Shown one piece after another: positions 43,331-51,715 of a DNA stretch of 57,885 nucleotides. Position 1 is the stretch's first letter. The number at the start of each line of letters is the position of its first letter. The stretch is from Nitrospira sp. (lineage in GTDB: Bacteria > Nitrospirota > Nitrospiria > Nitrospirales > Nitrospiraceae): positions 1 to 57,885 of the forward strand of contig JALHMZ010000016.1 of NCBI GenBank assembly GCA_022843785.1, in the 5' to 3' direction. Both the position numbers and the translations under genes were made by a program. The notes beneath the pieces are model-generated. The model saw nothing but the letters and a program-made list of their open reading frames with translations. It made no database searches and was not told the origin of the DNA.

Positions 43331-44581
43331 ATGAGCAAGATGAAAGCGCTGGTGTGCCGCGAGTGCGGGAAAGAATACCCGACCAAGGCGATTCACGTCT
43401 GCGAGATGTGTTTCGGCCCGCTCGAGGTGAAGTACAACTACGACGAGATCAAACAGACGATTTCCCGCAAGAAGATCGAAGACGGCCCGCATAGCATGTG
43501 GCGCTATCTCGACCTGCTGCCGGTCGAAGGCACGAACTTCGTCGGGCCCCATGCCGGGTTCACGCCATTGGTCCGCGCCAAGAATCTCGGCGCCTATCTC
43601 GGCTTGGACGAGCTCTACATCAAGAACGACACGGTGAATCACCCCACCCTGTCCTTCAAAGATCGCGTGGTCGCGGTCGCCTTGACCCGTGCCCGCGAGT
43701 TGGGATTCGAGACCGTGGCCTGCGCGTCGACCGGGAACCTGGCCAATTCGGTGTCGGCCCATGCCGCAGCGGCCAATCTGCATTGCTACGTGTTCATCCC
43801 CGGCGATCTTGAAGCCGCCAAAGTGCTCGGCAATCTGATCTACAAGCCGCACGTCGTCGAAGTCGAAGGCAACTACGACGATGTGAACCGGCTGTGCAGC
43901 GAAATCGCCGGTGAACACGGCTGGGCATTCGTCAATATCAACATCCGCCCCTACTATGCGGAAGGCTCTAAAACCCTGGCCTTTGAAACCGTGGAACAGC
44001 TGGGTTGGAGAACCCCGGATCAAGTCGTCATCCCGATGGCATCCGGCTCGTTGCTGACCAAGATCTGGAAGGGGTTGCACGAGATGAAGTACGTGGGGCT
44101 GATCAATGAGGTGCAGACGAAGATCAACGGCGCCCAGGCAGAAGGGTGCTCGCCGATTTCGACGGCCTTCAAGGCTGGCCGCGACTTCTTCAAACCGGTG
44201 AAGCCGAAAACCATCGCGAAGTCACTGGCGATCGGCAACCCGGCTGACGGCTACTATGCTCTGAAGGCGACGGCCGAGTGCAAAGGCGCCATGGAGATGG
44301 TCACCGACGAAGAAGTGGTGGAAGGTATTCAATTGCTGGCGCAGACCGAGGGCATCTTCGCGGAAACTGCGGGCGGCGTGACCATCGGCGTCCTCAAGAA
44401 GCTGGTGAAACAAGGCATCATTAAGAAGAACGAGCTGACGGTCGCCTATATTACGGGCAACGGATTGAAGACACAGGAAGCGGTGATCGACGCCGTCGGA
44501 CGGCCGACCCGCATTCAACCGAGCCTCGTGGCGTTTGAGAAAACCTTTAAACTTGGGAAAAACGGTGGTGGTGACGCATGA
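43331..44581 (+). CDS. thrC: Threonine synthase (zinc-ribbon form)
   Basis: A 416-residue PLP enzyme with an N-terminal zinc ribbon [20 protein letters not shown]. The PLP lysine is in [15 protein letters not shown], followed by [15 protein letters not shown]. It normally makes threonine from O-phosphohomoserine. Its place inside a sulfur-carrier operon, overlapping CysO by 4 nt (ATGA), raises the possibility that a thiocarboxylate is used as nucleophile to form homocysteine instead, or that it makes both; this is inference. Length and motifs are otherwise ordinary. Confidence 0.9.
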   Translation: MSKMKALVCRECGKEYPTKAIHVCEMCFGPLEVKYNYDEIKQTISRKKIEDGPHSMWRYLDLLPVEGTNFVGPHAGFTPLVRAKNLGAYLGLDELYIKNDTVNHPTLSFKDRVVAVALTRARELGFETVACASTGNLANSVSAHAAAANLHCYVFIPGDLEAAKVLGNLIYKPHVVEVEGNYDDVNRLCSEIAGEHGWAFVNINIRPYYAEGSKTLAFETVEQLGWRTPDQVVIPMASGSLLTKIWKGLHEMKYVGLINEVQTKINGAQAEGCSPISTAFKAGRDFFKPVKPKTIAKSLAIGNPADGYYALKATAECKGAMEMVTDEEVVEGIQLLAQTEGIFAETAGGVTIGVLKKLVKQGIIKKNELTVAYITGNGLKTQEAVIDAVGRPTRIQPSLVAFEKTFKLGKNGGGDA

Positions 44582-44850
44582 TTAAAGTCCGTATTCCGAC
44601 TCCGCTCAGACCGCTGACGAAGAACCAGGGTGAAGTCGATGTGGCCGCCGGCTCTGTTGGGGACATGGTCGACACGCTGGAGGCGTCTTATCCCGGCATC
44701 AAGTCGCGCCTCTGCGACGAGAGCGGCGAATTGCGCCGGTTCGTCAACATCTACGTCAACGAAGAAGACATCCGGTTCTTGAAGGGCAAAGACACGGTGT
44801 TGAAAACCGGAGACGAAGTCTCAATCGTGCCGGCCATTGCGGGAGGCTAA
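44578..44850 (+). CDS. cysO: CysO-like sulfur carrier protein
   Basis: A 90-residue MoaD/ThiS-family protein ending in Gly-Gly. [38 protein letters not shown] and [10 protein letters not shown] closely follow Mycobacterium CysO (VNIYVNDEDVRF; VTILPAVAGG). It carries sulfur as a C-terminal thiocarboxylate for CysM. Start codon overlaps the thrC stop. Two nucleotides lie before the NIL gene. Confidence 0.9.
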   Translation: MIKVRIPTPLRPLTKNQGEVDVAAGSVGDMVDTLEASYPGIKSRLCDESGELRRFVNIYVNEEDIRFLKGKDTVLKTGDEVSIVPAIAGG

Positions 44851-44852
44851 CC

Positions 44853-45101
44853 ATGGCACATGTCTCACACTTGCGATTTCACGTCCGGTTTCCAGAAGAC
44901 AAAGTGAAGGAGCCGATCATTTACCAGATCGGCCGCGAATACAACATCGTCACCAACGTGCGTCGCGCCGACGTGCGCGAAACCACGGGCTGGGTGGATG
45001 TCGAGCTGTCCGGTGAAACGGCGGAAATCGAGCGCGCGATCGAAGGCCTGCGCAAGAAGGGCTGCGTTGTCGATCCGATCGAATTAAACGTGGTGGAGTA
45101 G
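44853..45101 (+). CDS. Stand-alone NIL-domain protein
   Basis: An 82-residue ferredoxin-like fold: LRFHVRFPEDKVKEPIIYQ, TNVRRADVRETTGWVDVELS and GLRKKGCVVDPIELNVVE. NIL domains occur in the methionine transporter ATPase MetN as ligand sensors, and fused to ferredoxins in an archaeal homocysteine-forming enzyme. Here neither partner is fused, so it may sense methionine or cysteine, or bind the carrier. Confidence 0.85.
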   Translation: MAHVSHLRFHVRFPEDKVKEPIIYQIGREYNIVTNVRRADVRETTGWVDVELSGETAEIERAIEGLRKKGCVVDPIELNVVE

Positions 45102-45103
45102 CC

Positions 45104-45180
45104 ACGTGAGGGGTAAGGGGTAACGGCTTGGGGAAAATCGCCTCTCCTCACGCCTAACGTTTCACGCCTAACGGAATACC
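45104..45180. repeat. Quasi-repeat tract at the NIL/moeB junction
   Basis: CGTGAGG and CCTCACG (45104-45110 and 45146-45152) form arms; GGGGTAAGGGGTAACGG on one side, CACGCCTAACGTTTCACGCC on the other. It ends at the ATG of the second E1 gene, leaving no Shine-Dalgarno sequence. Confidence 0.6.
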
Positions 45181-45181
45181 A

Positions 45182-45985
45182 ATGGAACTCACGGAATCAG
45201 AAATTCAACGCTACAGCCGGCATATCATTCTCCAGGATGTCGGTGGGAAAGGCCAACTCAAGCTCAAGCGGGCGAAAGTCCTGCTGATCGGCGCGGGAGG
45301 CCTTGGCTCTCCGGCTGGACTCTATCTGGCCGCCGCAGGCATCGGCACCATCGGATTGGTCGACGGCGACGTCGTCGACTTGTCGAACCTGCAACGGCAA
45401 GTCATGCACTCAACCGCCACACTGGGCCAGCCCAAGGTCGAATCCGGGAAGAAAACGCTCTCGGCCATCAATACCGAGATTACCATTAACGCGTATCACC
45501 AGTTGGTCGATGCCCAGAATATTCTTCCGCTCATTTCTCAATACGATATCGTCCTCGACGGCTCAGACAACTTCACAACCCGGTTTCTGGTGAATGACGC
45601 CTGTTTCTTCGCCAAGAAGACGCTGATCTCCGCCAGCATGTTCCGGTTTGAGGGACAGTTGACGACGATCAAGCCGCACCAAGGGTACCCCTGCTACCGC
45701 TGCCTCTATCCCGAACCGCCGCCGGCCGGTTTAGTCCCGAACTGCCAGGAGGCCGGGGTGTTGGGCGCACTGGCCGGCACCATGGGAGTCTTGCAAGCCT
45801 CTGAAGCCATCAAGGAAGTGCTCGGCATCGGCGAAACCATTGCCGACAAGCTGCTGATCTACGACGCGCTCGACATGAAGTTCCGCAAGGTGGGGCGTCC
45901 CAAAGATCCGGCCTGTCCGCTCTGCGGGCCGAACCCGAAGATCACCGATCTCAGCATGGACTATGCCGTCAGCTGCACGATTTAA
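45182..45985 (+). CDS. moeB: MoeB/ThiF-like E1 enzyme, second copy
   Basis: A 267-residue E1-like adenylyltransferase: LLIGAGGLGSPAGLYLAAAG, LVDGDVVDLSNLQRQVMHST, CYRC and CPLCGPNPKI zinc cysteines. Very similar to the 42491 gene. One could serve CysO and the other the ThiS-like or a MoaD protein for molybdopterin; sequence does not decide. Preceded by a repeat tract. Confidence 0.88.
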   Translation: MELTESEIQRYSRHIILQDVGGKGQLKLKRAKVLLIGAGGLGSPAGLYLAAAGIGTIGLVDGDVVDLSNLQRQVMHSTATLGQPKVESGKKTLSAINTEITINAYHQLVDAQNILPLISQYDIVLDGSDNFTTRFLVNDACFFAKKTLISASMFRFEGQLTTIKPHQGYPCYRCLYPEPPPAGLVPNCQEAGVLGALAGTMGVLQASEAIKEVLGIGETIADKLLIYDALDMKFRKVGRPKDPACPLCGPNPKITDLSMDYAVSCTI

Positions 45986-45994
45986 CGGAGCCCG

Positions 45995-46088
45995 GTCTGA
46001 AAGTTAAAAGTCTTCAAGCGCAAACGTCCTCTTGCTGATCGTTCACAGTGAAACGACTTGACGACTTTCAGACATTCAGACTTTTAAC
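45995..46088. repeat. Compound inverted repeat at the moeB/mec junction
   Basis: GTCTGAAAGT (45995-46004) pairs with ACTTTCAGAC (46064-46073), GTTAAAAGTC (46003-46012) with GACTTTTAAC (46079-46088), and TTCAC/GTGAA at the centre. Two alternative stems share the region. Ends 3 nt before the next ATG. Confidence 0.75.
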
Positions 46089-46091
46089 TCG

Positions 46092-46604
46092 ATGACTACG
46101 TCCCTCGCCATCCCTCGACACATTCTCGATGACATGATCGCCCACGCGCGGGAATTGGCTCCGCACGAATGTTGCGGACTCCTGGCCGGAACCGGCGGCG
46201 TGGTCAGCCGGATCTACCGCATCAAAAATATCGTGGCGATGGAAGGCGCACAGAATCTCTCCTCCTTCGACTCTGCCAAAGCCGCGCACTTGGAGCGGCT
46301 CTCGCCCGAAGAACGGGCGGAAATCGCCTTCGTCATGGACATGCAGGACTTTTCAACCGCCAAGAAAGATATGCGCAACAACGGCCTCGATCTGCAAGTG
46401 GTCTACCATTCCCATCCTCACGATCCGGCTCGTCCCTCTGTGACTGATATCAAGATCGCCACCGACTACGAAGAAATCTGGCCGAAGATCAACCTGCCGA
46501 TTCCCGCCTATCTTCTGATTTCTCTCATGCATGCCACGCCGGATGTTCGATCCTACTGGATCAAATCCGGAGCGGTCTCCGCCGCCCCGTTCACCGTTCG
46601 GTGA
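46092..46604 (+). CDS. JAMM (M67) metalloprotease, Mec-like
   Basis: A 170-residue Mov34/MPN/PAD-1 protein. JAMM motif VVYHSHPHDPARPSVTD with HxH-(x)n-S-x2-D, and HECCGLLAGTGG upstream with the Glu. In Mycobacterium, Mec releases cysteine from the CysO-cysteine adduct. Here it would complete a CysO/CysM/Mec route and could also trim the Arg from the -GGGR carrier. The repeat ends at its start, so no ribosome site is visible. Confidence 0.88.
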   Translation: MTTSLAIPRHILDDMIAHARELAPHECCGLLAGTGGVVSRIYRIKNIVAMEGAQNLSSFDSAKAAHLERLSPEERAEIAFVMDMQDFSTAKKDMRNNGLDLQVVYHSHPHDPARPSVTDIKIATDYEEIWPKINLPIPAYLLISLMHATPDVRSYWIKSGAVSAAPFTVR

Positions 46605-46687
46605 CTCCATATTTTTGCAGTTTTCTTCCCGATCATCGAATGCCATAATACGGTCTCATTGATTCACCTCCAGAAGGAGTGACCGTC

Positions 46688-47014
46688 ATGCCCTCTCTGC
46701 TTGTAGCCCTGCTTGCTGCCCTGCTGGTCTCCGGTCTGCCCGGTACAAGTCTCGCAGTAGAAAAGAGCTTCTATAGTCCGGTCATCCATGTCGACGTGGA
46801 ACAGCACCGCATTCTGATTTCCCAGCTCGGCGGGGTGTTCTACATTGACGTTCCAGAAATCGCGCGGCCCCATATGGAGAAGCTGCCGATTTCAGGGCTG
46901 GTCGATTTCGTTGTTGAGTGGAAAAGTGACGATGAAATGCCTGTGCTCAAAACCTGGAAGGTCAAATCCGGCGAATCGACCTGTCTCTACTTCAACGGGA
47001 AAGAGTGCAAATAA
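46688..47014 (+). CDS. Exported hypothetical protein
   Basis: A 108-residue protein with signal peptide (MPSLLVALLAALLVSGLPG, cleavage about 23) and a small beta-rich mature domain ending in CLYFNGKECK (possible disulfide). A strong AAGGAGTG precedes the ATG. Function unknown; follows the sulfur operon but a separate leader suggests independent expression. Confidence 0.65.
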   Translation: MPSLLVALLAALLVSGLPGTSLAVEKSFYSPVIHVDVEQHRILISQLGGVFYIDVPEIARPHMEKLPISGLVDFVVEWKSDDEMPVLKTWKVKSGESTCLYFNGKECK

Positions 47015-47041
47015 TGGTGGAACGATGGAGATGAAAGCCGA

Positions 47042-47299
47042 TCATACTTCGTAAACGGCACGTCGATGACCAACGGTCAAGACTAGAATCACCAGTTCAT
47101 TCTTCTTCCCCTTGTACAAAATCCGCCAGTCACCGACACGATACGACCATCGATCGCTCAGAAGTCCGGTCAGGCGTTTCCCCAATTCTGGATGCTCCGA
47201 GAGCCGAACGATTGCTCTGCCGACTCGCTCTTTGACGGCCTTATCCAATTTGGCAAGACGACGCGCGGCTTCCTCCGTGTAGAGGACGCGATACGTCAT
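47042..47299 (-). CDS. RelE-family toxin
   Basis: An 85-residue toxin: VLYTEEAARRLAKLDKAVKE, YRVGDWRILYKGKKNELVIL and a C-terminal GHRRAVYEV, typical of RelE mRNA interferases or ParE. ATG overlaps the antitoxin stop by 4 nt. Complete module. Confidence 0.86.
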   Translation of the reverse strand: MTYRVLYTEEAARRLAKLDKAVKERVGRAIVRLSEHPELGKRLTGLLSDRWSYRVGDWRILYKGKKNELVILVLTVGHRRAVYEV

Positions 47300-47544
47300 T
47301 TGAAGATATCTTCATGCTCGACCAAACGTTGGGCCCGCTCATCCTCTTCCGCCTTCAGCAAAGAAAGCATGAGCTTCTTATCCGCCAAAATCTCCAATGT
47401 TTCGAGCTCTTCTGGCGATAAGAGAACGGCCGAGGCCGCACCATTTCGAGTAATAATGACCCGCCCACGCTTTTTCTTGCGGAGTGAAGCAAGCATCTCC
47501 GGCAAATGCGCTCGCACATAGGACACAGATGCAATTTTGGTCAT
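47296..47544 (-). CDS. Phd/YefM-family antitoxin
   Basis: An 82-residue protein: VSYVRAHLPEMLASLRKKKR, ITRNGAASAVLLSPEELETL and a helical C-terminus. GAGGAGG lies 8 nt before ATG 47544 (a TTG at 47550 is an unlikely start). A TGTAC palindrome upstream is a candidate autoregulatory site. Confidence 0.85.
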   Translation of the reverse strand: MTKIASVSYVRAHLPEMLASLRKKKRGRVIITRNGAASAVLLSPEELETLEILADKKLMLSLLKAEEDERAQRLVEHEDIFK

Positions 47545-47564
47545 AATCAAATCCTCCTCTCACA

Positions 47565-47584
47565 ATGTACACGATTTCGTACAT
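47565..47584. promoter_or_regulatory. Candidate antitoxin operator
   Basis: Perfect inverted repeat ATGTAC-ACGATTTC-GTACAT about 20 nt upstream of the antitoxin ATG, parallel to the site at 37278-37295. Confidence 0.5.
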
Positions 47585-48043
47585 AGATGTCAGTGGATTT
47601 CGTGAGATGGGCCAGGAGCATTTGTTCGAGAGGTGTAACCGAGGTATCGTGAACTAAGATCGGTCTGGTTGCAGGAAAGTCTTGATCGAGAGGCAAATCA
47701 GCCCACAACATATCAGGGGCTGCGGACCACAATTTATTGTCCATTCGTCTGCTATCTCCAAGAGGTGCCTAGCACCTCGCCCCAAACCCATCCATATAGA
47801 TACATGTACGACTTGCGACAATGAAGCCGAAAACCGTTCAACATTTCCGCCGAGTCGACTTACACAAATCCTCATATATGAAACCCGGTCATAAACCGCC
47901 GCTATCGGCCAGGAACGGAAGTTCGACGCTGAGATCGTACGGCCATAAAGCGGTCCTCAACCCTGTCGCATTAACGGAAAGCATCAACGGCACGGGGCTT
48001 TGTCCGTGTCCCCTAGATGCTTGGGTCAGGCATGCTGGTAACT
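47585..48043. other. Non-coding, apparently decayed stretch
   Basis: About 460 nt without a supported gene. Holds a perfect GAGGTGC-CTA-GCACCTC hairpin (47762-47778) and, near 47908-47965, a segment roughly similar to 51656-51712 (ATCGGCCA, CGGAA, GAGATC, TAAAGC, CCTCA in the same order and spacing). Confidence 0.45.
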
Positions 48044-49348
48044 TCAACCTGAATCCTTGCGCCTCCATACCGAATCACGCCACTCTCGGTACCGTTGAAT
48101 CGGGTCTCGACGACTTTCCACTGGTATGAGTGCTTCATATAGAGCACGCATTAAATCGTCCGCCCCTCCTTCACCTAACTGGACATATGCCGCGCCGCCA
48201 GCACGTCCTCTGAGAAAACTTGCGACGTGAGAAGTCGGCTGGGAATGGACGTCACACCAGTACACTTTGTGTTGGCTTGAATCACAGCGACGCAGGGCGG
48301 CCATTAACCCATCGTTCCACCCGCTGTAGCCGATGGTGATGACGTCGCGGGATTCCAGGTAGCCACGAAGTACTTCAATGTTCTTGTTTTCGAGACCGCC
48401 CAGCTCATCGATCGTGCTTGCCGGGTTGTGTCGAAGAATGCTTCCGTGGATATACACAAGGTGAATCGGTCCTTCCTCTGCGAGGAGCTCGGAGTGATCA
48501 AGGCCGTTCTCCGGTCTATCCGAAAGCCGATACAACAGGTTCACCATTTGCAGGGTATTCTGAAGCAACGTATCGAAGTTAGTTGTAAAGAGCGTCCGAC
48601 AGAAGGCGCAGGTCGCCCATTCCCTGCCTAACTGCTGTTCTTCGAGCAACGCCGCCAGATAGAGATGCGCCGAGTTGAGGTCGCTTCTCCCCGTCGAGCC
48701 GAACCCGCCCTCAGCTCCAGGGTCCAGCACGTACCGGAGAAACCCCTTCACAAAGTCCTCACCGGTTTTTTCCTTTTGCTGCGTCTGATTAAACACCGCC
48801 TCGACGGCATGGCTTGTGGGTGAGCCAGGCAACACAACCAGTGGTTCTCGTTGCGCTTCTGGTCCTTGGCGGTTCGCGCGCAGTTTCAGAAGTCGATCCA
48901 GATAGGTCGGCTTTTTGGGTCCGAGTTGTGCAAAAAGCACATTGGCACCTTCATACGTGAACAGGTACTGATACGCTGCGCCCGGCTCCTTCGGAAGACG
49001 TTTGGCGTCCAACGCAACGGTTGGTAGCCCTTCTTTCGCCGCTACCTTGTTGAATTGCGCCCAGAAGTTTGCCGAGTTTTTGCGGAGCACGCTCGATGGA
49101 CGCTTGAGGGATGACTGATCTTGATCCGGGTAGTAGTAGTCACCGATCACCTCGTGCATGAGTTCGTACACGAGTGGCACGACCCCGTAGCTGAACCCGG
49201 CACCCAAAATCAGGACGTAGGCCGCTGGCTCTGTCGGGCCCGGTGCCACGCTGAAATGAGAATAGGTGGCTTTATGTGGCCTGGACTCGAGCTTGGACTT
49301 AATCCGCTCAACCAGTTGGTCTCGAGTGATGGTGGGCACGTCGATCAT
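48044..49348 (-). CDS. SIR2-domain protein, probable NAD-dependent defence effector
   Basis: A 434-residue SIR2_2-type protein: YVLILGAGFSYGVVPLV (NAD-binding GAG), LFTTNFDTLLQNTL (TTNxD), VYIHGSIL and VITIGYSGWNDGLMA. These cores degrade NAD in systems such as DSR and Thoeris ThsA; here no helicase, TIR or SLOG partner is adjacent, so it may be a single-gene system or a standalone enzyme. No Shine-Dalgarno sequence. The 77-nt element found upstream of the ATPase gene begins 8 nt 5' of its ATG. Confidence 0.82.
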   Translation of the reverse strand: MIDVPTITRDQLVERIKSKLESRPHKATYSHFSVAPGPTEPAAYVLILGAGFSYGVVPLVYELMHEVIGDYYYPDQDQSSLKRPSSVLRKNSANFWAQFNKVAAKEGLPTVALDAKRLPKEPGAAYQYLFTYEGANVLFAQLGPKKPTYLDRLLKLRANRQGPEAQREPLVVLPGSPTSHAVEAVFNQTQQKEKTGEDFVKGFLRYVLDPGAEGGFGSTGRSDLNSAHLYLAALLEEQQLGREWATCAFCRTLFTTNFDTLLQNTLQMVNLLYRLSDRPENGLDHSELLAEEGPIHLVYIHGSILRHNPASTIDELGGLENKNIEVLRGYLESRDVITIGYSGWNDGLMAALRRCDSSQHKVYWCDVHSQPTSHVASFLRGRAGGAAYVQLGEGGADDLMRALYEALIPVESRRDPIQRYREWRDSVWRRKDSG

Positions 49349-49355
49349 GTTTGAT

Positions 49356-49433
49356 TGTTTCGGTTTGCATGCCTGACAATGTTTAGGCCGATCCGCATAA
49401 GAGCCGGATTTGCCATTTTCTGTCCGTATAACA
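49356..49433 (-). repeat. 77-nt upstream element, copy B
   Basis: Same element as 40647-40723, here directly upstream of the SIR2 gene. A partial inverted copy (GGTTCTTATACGGATCGG) lies at 49511-49528, so copy B and this piece bracket about 170 nt as an inverted pair. Confidence 0.72.
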
Positions 49434-49670
49434 CGCCACTACGGTTCGTGAACGATATGCCATAATCGACGATTGTTCAAGGAGTTGCCACTGCGGGACC
49501 ATTGATCACGGGTTCTTATACGGATCGGCGTAAGCCCCCCTTCTGGTAGCGGTCGGCCGTGTACTTCTGCTTTGGGTCGGATACCGACGGTCGCAGAACG
49601 GCCACTTGGCGACAGTCGCAACGGCAATCTCCTCGACAGAAAGCTGCCCGTTCATTAGAGATAGACTCCT

Positions 49671-49738
49671 GGGAATAGGAATTTTAAAAGGCCTTTTTGA
49701 CGTGACCGTAAAGTACCAAAGAGCCCGGTGCGGGGTCT
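49671..49738 (+). repeat. 68-nt direct repeat, copy 1
   Basis: GGGAATAGGAATTT ... CGGTGCGGGGTC, identical to 51330-51397 except 4 positions. The pair flanks the M74 endopeptidase gene and the Rossmann fragment. Confidence 0.85.
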
Positions 49739-49910
49739 ATTAGGGATCTCCGCTCGCTGAAAGGCGGAGTTCAACCTGTGCGGATGGTCTGACTGGCCCT
49801 TTTGCCAGGGATCAGGCCCAGCATGTTGCTCTCTTGTGGGGTGGAGGCTGGGCAAATGGGCAAGGGGGATCTGTCCGCTCCAGGCACTGAACCGGAATCC
49901 GGTGGGAAGC

Positions 49911-50087
49911 TTAGGCTGTTTGCAAGAATGTGTCGAGGCGGGCCGGGGCTCGGGGTGGCGCGCGGGTGGGCAAGCCCAGATGCGCGAGAATCTTGCCGAT
50001 CACGGCTCGTACGCACTCTCCGCGTTCGAGCCGCATGTGAATGAGTTCGGCGCCGACGTGTCCTGTACCTCCGGTAACGACGATCAT
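49911..50087 (-). pseudogene. Chimeric fragment: NAD(P)-Rossmann start joined to transposase-like tail
   Basis: A 58-codon frame: MIVVTGGTGHVGAELI then RLERGECVRAVIG is the start of an NAD-dependent epimerase/NmrA-like protein. It then switches to KILAHLGLPTRAPPRAPAR, reminiscent of the C-terminus of IS91-like transposases, and stops. Neither half is complete. Suggests IS-mediated truncation. The second assignment is tentative. Confidence 0.45.
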
Positions 50088-50126
50088 GCGCTACCAAATG
50101 CCACTTCTGCTGGCCGATGTCGAAGG

Positions 50127-51263
50127 TCAGTGCGAGGCGGTCGTGAGGGTTGGCTCTGGCGTACCCACCGCAGTTTTGAGCTCGGGCGGCAGGCGGCGAG
50201 CAGGCACGATAAAGGGCGGCGGCAACGGACATTGGGTACAAGGTCCGCGCATGGGTACCGTAAGTGAGTGGCCGAGCTTGAGGAAGGTGCCGCGCATACC
50301 GTTCGCGCGCTGAATCATGCGAACGCTGCTGCCGTACTTGCGCGCGATGCGGCCGAGCGTATCGCCGCTGCGCACTCGGTGCGAGACCTTGTTTTCGTCA
50401 GGGCGCTTGGCGAGCAACGGCTGCACGCGGCGACCAAGCTCTTGCGAGCGCGGCGAGAAAAAGCGGACATGGAAATGATCACGGTGGCGGCGCGCATGCT
50501 GAACGAGCGATGCGGTTCCCGCGTGAAACAACGAATCGAGCCACTCTTTGTCTTCGCCCTGCGCGAGCGCGTGTTCGTAGAGGACGTTCTGAATACGGCG
50601 ATCGGTCAGGATCACTTGCACGTCTGTTTGGGTCACGATCGCACGAATGAGCGCCCAGTTGCGCGCGGGATCGATCAATTTTTCACGGGCGCGCGGCAAT
50701 CCACCAGGACCAACGTCGTTTTTGTAGAAGAAGCCAAGGTCAACGTCGCGCCCCGATTGGTGGCTCCTGTGTGGGCGCACATATCCGCCGTCCTTTTTGC
50801 CAATGTGGTTCACGCGCAGCGGGACCGAATCTGGGAACTGCGCTTTGACCAGCCGCGCCGCCGCAGACAAATAGTCGACCGTCTCTTGTGTGCCCCAGGC
50901 GTACTCGGGGACCACCAACGTCCAGGCGGGATCTTGTGACATTTTGACGGCGCCAATCATGCGCCCCGATTCGGCGAAGCCCACCGAGATGGAACCCAGC
51001 GACGCGAGGTCGCCGCAAAAACGCTTGTCCAAGTCTTGGTCTGTGAGGTCCGTCGTATAACGAATGGTATCATCGAGTGGGACGTTGGCGCCTGGGATCG
51101 CTTCCAATTCTGGGTCGATGCCGTTTGCTGGCTCGGCCTCATCCTCATCGTGGTCATCCGCTTCTTCTTCGGCTTCCACAGCGACGGGCTGTGAGGTGGG
51201 CTCCCCGGCCCAGGCGGTGGCGTAAAGAAAGGACGTCAAAATCAGAATAAAGGATCGAATCAC
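50127..51263 (-). CDS. M74 penicillin-insensitive murein endopeptidase with LysM domain
   Basis: A 378-residue exported protein: signal peptide (about 1-18), acidic Glu/Asp-rich linker, MepA-like domain (about 90-310) with HRSHQSGRDVDLGF zinc motif and HRDHFHVRF, and a C-terminal LysM repeat (about 320-362; VRSGDTLGRIARKYGSS). It would cut the D-Ala-mDAP crosslink of peptidoglycan. GTG 51263 with GGAG 9 nt upstream is chosen. Codon and base use (very G-rich) differ from neighbours and 68-nt direct repeats flank it, suggesting import, possibly from a deltaproteobacterium. Confidence 0.85.
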   Translation of the reverse strand: MIRSFILILTSFLYATAWAGEPTSQPVAVEAEEEADDHDEDEAEPANGIDPELEAIPGANVPLDDTIRYTTDLTDQDLDKRFCGDLASLGSISVGFAESGRMIGAVKMSQDPAWTLVVPEYAWGTQETVDYLSAAARLVKAQFPDSVPLRVNHIGKKDGGYVRPHRSHQSGRDVDLGFFYKNDVGPGGLPRAREKLIDPARNWALIRAIVTQTDVQVILTDRRIQNVLYEHALAQGEDKEWLDSLFHAGTASLVQHARRHRDHFHVRFFSPRSQELGRRVQPLLAKRPDENKVSHRVRSGDTLGRIARKYGSSVRMIQRANGMRGTFLKLGHSLTVPMRGPCTQCPLPPPFIVPARRLPPELKTAVGTPEPTLTTASH

Positions 51264-51329
51264 CAACCAAATCTCCTGCCGCAAACACCAAGGATTCCCG
51301 GTGCATGGCCGGCGCGTCAACTATTTGGG

Positions 51330-51397
51330 GGGAATAGGAATTTCAAAAGGCCTTTCTGACGTGACCGTAAATTACCAAAGAGCCCGGTGCGGGGTCA
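51330..51397 (+). repeat. 68-nt direct repeat, copy 2
   Basis: See 49671-49738. Both copies are followed by CTGAAAGGCGG within about 25 nt. Confidence 0.85.
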
Positions 51398-51715
51398 ATT
51401 CGCAGACGTTCCCGTCTGAAAGGCGGGGTCGGAACAATGGGGTCGCATCTTGCACTCATACATTGGGGAGACCGTCCGACAGATGTGCGCTTGCGCTCAG
51501 CAGAAACAGCAAGCTACTGGATCGGCGCCGATCCCAGATGTATTGCTTTATCTCAATGGGAATGTCGTTTTGATGTTGATCACGTCATTCCATTGGACCA
51601 CCTGATAGCGGTCGGTCGTGTACTTCGGCTTTGGGTCGAATGGCGAGGATCGGAGATCGGCCAAAAGCGGAAATCCAGCGACGAGATCACACCGCCGTAA
51701 AGCACTCCTCATGAC

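Noticed and set aside
43304..44080. 258-codon minus-strand frame
   Set aside because: Antisense to threonine synthase.
47547..47744. 65-codon minus-strand frame upstream of the Phd antitoxin
   Set aside because: No ribosome site, no motif, and it runs through the probable antitoxin operator.
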